This document shows positions 60,504-64,000 of a stretch of 64,000 nt of DNA, piece after piece. The notes below the pieces were generated by a model. That model saw nothing but the letters and a program-made list of their open reading frames with translations. It did not search any database and was not told where the DNA came from. The position numbers were made by a program, and so were the translations under genes. Numbering within the stretch: position 1 is the stretch's first letter; the number at the start of each line of letters is the position of its first letter. The stretch covers positions 16,766 through 80,765 of the forward strand of contig JAPOVQ010000012.1 of the NCBI GenBank assembly GCA_026708035.1, read 5' to 3'. This DNA is from Chloroflexota bacterium (GTDB lineage: Bacteria > Chloroflexota > UBA11872).

Positions 60504-61341
60504 AATCTGGCGCCGGGCGCCGGCTCACGTGGCGGCGTTCGTCGCGGTCGCCGCCAAGGCCTCGCGCATACAGCGGCGCGAGGGATGGTTCTGGCAGATT
60601 GGCGTCGTCGCGGCGTTGACAACGGCGTTGCCCGTAGTGCTCAACGCTCGCGCGCTGGCCGGACCGGACGAGGCGCAGGCCGCGACCTTCGCGGCCGCGG
60701 CGGGCACCGACAACTACCTCGCGTTCGCCACCATCGGCACCGTCGTCATGGTCTGGATCGCGACGACCATGCAATCGGTCGCGATCGGGCTCTCCAGCGA
60801 GCGACACATGGGCACGCTCGGGATCGCCTGGACCTCGCTCACCCCGCGAACGCTCATCCTGGCCGCGGATGCCGCGGGTCGCGCGCTGGCGCAAATCGCC
60901 TTTGCCTTGGTGATGTTCGCGGCCGTGTGGCTGCTGTTTCGCTTCGAGTTGCGCCTCGTCCCGCCGGCGCTGGTGTTGGTGCTGGTCACTGCCGTCACGG
61001 CCAGCATTGCGGTCGGCGTATTGATGGCCGGATTCGTCATGCGGTATCGGGAAGCCGCGATACTGTTCGGCACGTTCACCGTTGCGTCGGGAGTATTCGC
61101 CGGCATCGCGTACCCGACCACCGTGCTCCCGGAGTGGGCGCAGGTCGTGGGACACGCGCTGCCGCTCACCTGGATTGCCCGCGGACTGCGGGCCGCGCTG
61201 GTCTTCGGCGACGCACCGGAGGCGTATCTGGCGGCGGCCGTGTTGCTGGGCATGACCCTCGTCCTGAGCGTCGTCGGCTGGCGCCTCTTCGCGAAATTCG
61301 ACCGCGCCACGCGCCGCCGCGGCTTGCTGGAGGCGTTTTGA
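60496..61341 (+). CDS. ABC-2 type permease 1
   Basis: 281 residues with six predicted membrane segments, from a N-terminal basic region (VAAKASRIQRREGWFWQ) to LLGMTLVLSVVGWRLFAKFDR. The FGTFTVASGVFAGIAYPTTVLPEWAQVVGHALPLTWIARGLRAALVF block is the ABC-2 permease signature. Together with the ATPase and permease 2 it builds a heterodimeric exporter (substrate unknown; NatAB, DrrAB and lipid or drug exporters are relatives). Confidence 0.87.
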   Translation: MSEIWRRAPAHVAAFVAVAAKASRIQRREGWFWQIGVVAALTTALPVVLNARALAGPDEAQAATFAAAAGTDNYLAFATIGTVVMVWIATTMQSVAIGLSSERHMGTLGIAWTSLTPRTLILAADAAGRALAQIAFALVMFAAVWLLFRFELRLVPPALVLVLVTAVTASIAVGVLMAGFVMRYREAAILFGTFTVASGVFAGIAYPTTVLPEWAQVVGHALPLTWIARGLRAALVFGDAPEAYLAAAVLLGMTLVLSVVGWRLFAKFDRATRRRGLLEAF

Positions 61342-61349
61342 GGCACCCG

Positions 61350-62168
61350 ATGACGGCCGAACTTCGTCCCGCGCTGCTGGCGGTGTGGGCGTCGTTCCTA
61401 TGCCGATGGCAGGAAGTCGGACGCGCCAAGGTCCGCTTGCTGTCCCTCTTGATCAACGTGGCGACACTCCTTATCCCCCTGCTGTTGGCGCAACTGGCGT
61501 TCGGCAGCGAGGGATTCGCGGCCAGCGGCGGCGGGGAGCACGTCGTCGCGTTCGTCGCCGTCGGGTGGCTCGCGCTGCATGTCGCCCAAAGTGCAGCCAC
61601 GGGGACCCAGAGCTATCTCCGCTCGGGGAATGAAACCGGCGTGCTGCCGCACCTCTGCACCACGCGAGTCGCGCGATGGGTGCCGATTGCCGGGGTGACG
61701 CTGTTTGAGCTGGCGACCATGCTGATTCTGGCGCTCGCCATCCTGGTCGTCGTGTTGCTGGTCGCCGGCGGGTTTCCGGCAGTGAGCCTTCTTAGCATCC
61801 CCGTGATTCTGCTAAGCCTGGTCGGATTCGCCGGCATGGGGCTGGCCTGGGGCAGCGTGGCGCTGGTGGTCCGGCAGTGGCAGGTCCCGCGACTCTTCGA
61901 CAGCATCGCCTTTCTGCTCGCGGGAGCAGCCTTTCCGATCGCCGTCCTGCCGGCCGAGGTCAGGTGGATCAGCTACGGCCTGCCCCACACCTACGCCCTG
62001 GACGCCATCCGCCACACGCTGCTGGGCACGCCCACGCTGATCCCCATCTGGGCCGAGTTGATCATCCTGTCGCTGACCGCTGTCGTCGCCGGCATCGGCG
62101 GCGTCGCCGTCTTCAACCGCCTCGACCGCTACGCCACCCGCCACGGCCTGGTGGGGCTGTACACCTAG
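61350..62168 (+). CDS. ABC-2 type permease 2
   Basis: 272 residues, six membrane segments. FLLAGAAFPIAVLPAEVRWISYGLPHTYALDAIRHTLLG is the same signature block as in permease 1, so the two are paralogues. ATG 61350 preceded by GAGG; stop followed directly by the 62-bp tandem repeat array. Confidence 0.87.
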   Translation: MTAELRPALLAVWASFLCRWQEVGRAKVRLLSLLINVATLLIPLLLAQLAFGSEGFAASGGGEHVVAFVAVGWLALHVAQSAATGTQSYLRSGNETGVLPHLCTTRVARWVPIAGVTLFELATMLILALAILVVVLLVAGGFPAVSLLSIPVILLSLVGFAGMGLAWGSVALVVRQWQVPRLFDSIAFLLAGAAFPIAVLPAEVRWISYGLPHTYALDAIRHTLLGTPTLIPIWAELIILSLTAVVAGIGGVAVFNRLDRYATRHGLVGLYT

Positions 62169-62226
62169 GTCCCGCGCCCATCGATCAGCGCCGGCAGGCA
62201 CGCAATCCGCGTCGACGAGCGGATCC

Positions 62227-62536
62227 GACTCCCTCTCCCGCGGGGAGAAGGTTGGGGTGAAGGGTTCCCCGCCGTCATTCCGGCGTCCGACTCCCTCTCC
62301 CGCGGGGAGAGGGTTGGGGTGAGGGGTTCCCCGCCGTCATTCCGGCGTCCGACTCCCTCTCCCGCGGGGAGAGGGTTGGGGTGAGGGGTTCCCCGCCGTC
62401 ATTCCGGCGTCCGACTCCCTCTCCCGCGGGGAGAGGGTTGGGGTGAGGGGTTCCCCGCCGTCATTCCGGCGTCCGACTCCCTCCCCCGCGGGGAGAGGGT
62501 TGGGGTGAGGGGTTCCCCGCCGTCATTCCGGCGAAG
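62227..62536. repeat. 62-bp tandem repeat, five copies
   Basis: Units begin at 62227, 62289, 62351, 62413 and 62475; copies 2-4 are identical, copy 1 has two changes and copy 5 one (plus the last two bases). Each unit joins a CTCCCTCTCCCGCGGGGAGA palindrome with GGGTTGGGGTGAGGGG to CCGCCGTCATTCCGGCG. Two inverted copies at the same 62-bp spacing lie at 63791-63912. Confidence 0.95.
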
Positions 62537-62740
62537 AGCCTGCCCCGTACTTGATACGGGGCCGGAATCCAGTCCGGTCGACTCGGGAGGCGCGCCGGAT
62601 GCTTGGCCTCGGGCGGGTCTGAGACCCGACCCTACCGGACTCTGCAAAGGTTTCTGGACGGGAAAGGGCGAGAGCCTGCCCGGACTCGATCCGGGGGTGA
62701 GGGCCCGGTGGCCCACGCTGCGGGCAGCGTGGGAGCGCCG
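62522..62740. repeat. Repeat cluster with two copies of the 24-bp element
   Basis: A CATTCCGGCG...CCGGAATCCAGTCCGG unit (62523-62577) split by the 24-bp element (62536-62559); GGCGGGTCTGAGACCCGACC (62613-62632); GGGAAAGGGCGA...GGGTGAGGG (62661-62703) split by a second, variant element (62672-62694); and GGTGGCCCACGCTGCGGGCA with GCGTGGGA (62706-62733). Confidence 0.8.
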
Positions 62741-62780
62741 CCAGCACGAGCGACGTCGCACGTGCAACGGCCGATGCCGC

Positions 62781-63434
62781 ATGGCCCGGTGCCCTACGCT
62801 ACGGACGCTGCAGAAACCGTCGAGCGCAAGCACAACAGCCTTGGGAAACGTCGCGATCGTCGAGGGCATCGAGGCCGAATTCGTCGGCGACGCCCTGCGG
62901 GTGGCCTACGACGCGTTCGCCAAAAAGTTCCGCCTGGGCTTCCGCGACGCCGACGACCTGATCCGCCTCTTTCGCGACTCGGTCGACACGACCAGCTGCT
63001 TTTCGGCCACGGTGGATGGACGCTTCGCCGGCATCCTGACCTTCAGGTCGGGCAGCCGGGAGTTCTATAACCTCAGCCTGGCCGCCCTGTTCTCACGCTT
63101 CACGCCTGTCCGAGCCCTACGCATGCTGGGCAACTTGCTGCTGCTGACCGAGGGCGTCGCGCCCGACGAGTTCATCGTCGAGTCGCTCACCGTCGATCCG
63201 TCGTCCCGGGGACTGGGTCTCGGCACCGCGCTGATGCAAGCCGCCGAAGCCAAGGCTCGCGCCATGGACAAGCGCACCATGTCGCTGGGCGTCATCACCG
63301 AAAACGACGGCGCCATCCGCCTCTACCAGCGGCTCGGCTACACCACCACCAAAACCTGGGACGGCTACCTCGTGCGCCTGGTCTCGGGATCAACCGCCGT
63401 CCACCGGATGGAGAAGCCCTTGGGGGTCGAGTGA
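62781..63434 (+). CDS. GNAT-family N-acetyltransferase
   Basis: About 217 residues from ATG 62781; TTG 62841 (MGNVAIVEGIEAEFVG) gives 197 and a more typical N-terminus. The acetyl-CoA loop VDPSSRGLGLGTALMQAAEAKA and the last strand region NDGAIRLYQRLGYTTTKTW are clear. Substrate unknown. The gene is enclosed between the repeat cluster upstream and inverted repeats downstream. Confidence 0.83.
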   Translation: MARCPTLRTLQKPSSASTTALGNVAIVEGIEAEFVGDALRVAYDAFAKKFRLGFRDADDLIRLFRDSVDTTSCFSATVDGRFAGILTFRSGSREFYNLSLAALFSRFTPVRALRMLGNLLLLTEGVAPDEFIVESLTVDPSSRGLGLGTALMQAAEAKARAMDKRTMSLGVITENDGAIRLYQRLGYTTTKTWDGYLVRLVSGSTAVHRMEKPLGVE

Positions 63435-64000
63435 CAGCACATCCCACGCGGCCGCGGAGCGCGAGCCGGCGGCGCCGTGAAGGGGCGGCCCTTGTGCCCG
63501 CCCGCATCCCCCTCGGAGGAAATAGACTTCTACCTGCTGTATCGGACCTGGATTCCGGCCTCCGCCGGAATGACGGCGGGGGCAGCCTACGCGGCTCCAC
63601 CTGAAACGTCAGCCGCCGAGCTTGTATTTCGGAGTCGAAGTTAAAGCCCGAACATGCCAAAAAACTCCCGGCTCCCAGGTTTAGCGGCCGCTGGGGCTCG
63701 CGCATTCCGCGCGGCTTCAGCCCCGAAAATGACGGTTGCGAGTCCGGCTTGAGCAAGTAAACGCCACGCTTGGTTCATGACGGCGCGGAGCCCCTCACCC
63801 CGGCCCTCTCCCCACGGGAGAGGGAGTTGGACGCCGGAATGGCGGCGGGGAACCCCTCACCCCAGCCCTCTCCTCATGGGAGCGGGCATCGGACGCCGGA
63901 ATGACGGAGAGGGGCGCGGCGGCACAGCAGGAGACGACGCGTCCGTGTAGCAACGGTGTTGGACCGTCAAGGGTTAGCGCATGGTCGGGTCCCACATGGC
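63435..64000. other. Gene-free window end with repeats
   Basis: No supported gene. Holds GGATTCCGGCCTCCGCCGGA with ATGACGG (63551-63576) and two inverted 62-bp units (63791-63852, 63853-63912). 63610-63760 has lower GC and an open frame on the minus strand that I could not support. Confidence 0.55.

Noticed and set aside
62227..62536. CRISPR array
   Set aside because: Units are contiguous with no unique spacers, and the 62-bp unit is made of dispersed repeats.
63295..63756. Minus-strand 153-codon frame at the window end
   Set aside because: Overlaps the GNAT gene and a CATTCCGGC repeat; no recognisable features.

Overview
The window is GC-rich, gene-dense bacterial DNA, most likely from a Chloroflexota (SAR202/Dehalococcoidia-like or sponge-associated) genome. 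That assignment is inference. It rests on lipoproteins and single-membrane-style exporters with no outer-membrane genes, on many Asp-box propeller proteins, PhyH dioxygenases and a sulfatase, and on numerous small intergenic palindromes of the GTAGGGGCGGG type. No rRNA, tRNA, CRISPR array or insertion sequence was recognised.

Layout. 1-6090 (minus strand): a compact division and cell-wall cluster, mraZ-rsmH-ftsL-like-ftsI-ftsW-murG, with a recognisable MraZ operator and promoter, preceded by an RNase HI gene that appears to start at ATC. 6159-9270: two unknown genes and a DHA2 drug exporter. 9271-13016 (minus): an overlapping operon eno-larB-larC plus a small membrane-anchored protein; LarB and LarC make and metallate the nickel-pincer cofactor. 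13171-17467: an Asp-box propeller gene, a low-GC pair (unknown protein plus PIN domain), a His-rich membrane protein and a TIM-barrel sugar isomerase/epimerase. 17644-23915: a MacAB-type exporter (lipoprotein adaptor, FtsX-like permease, two ATPases, one with a C-terminal AbrB-like domain). 24063-44346: an accessory catabolic region with Asp-box propellers, a sulfatase, a rhamnose mutarotase, a desaturase, three PhyH dioxygenases (two are recent duplicates), a nitrile-hydratase-beta-like fragment, a GH43/32-like protein, a DUF72 protein, an Eis-like acetyltransferase and a DUF917/hydantoinase pair. 44343-55290 (minus): three large secreted multi-domain proteins (RCC1 plus sorbosone-dehydrogenase-like; peptidoglycan-binding plus polysaccharide deacetylase; and a 1892-residue protein with novel Cys repeats, PQQ and TolB propellers and about 23 plant-type leucine-rich repeats). 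55490-63434: a VapBC-like toxin-antitoxin pair overlapping a DHA2 exporter, tandem HAD phosphatases, an ABC-2 exporter and a GNAT acetyltransferase flanked by inverted 62-bp tandem repeats.

How it fits together. The first 13 kb is housekeeping (division, RNase H, glycolysis) with a Ni-cofactor branch. The middle resembles a flexible scavenging repertoire for sulfated or deoxy-sugar polymers and small organic substrates. The last 20 kb is surface biology and export. The main items of interest are the giant Cys-repeat/propeller/LRR protein, a 24-bp element nested precisely inside three other repeat families, the gene-converted PhyH duplication, the ATPase-AbrB fusion and the low-GC PIN pair with an unrecognised partner.
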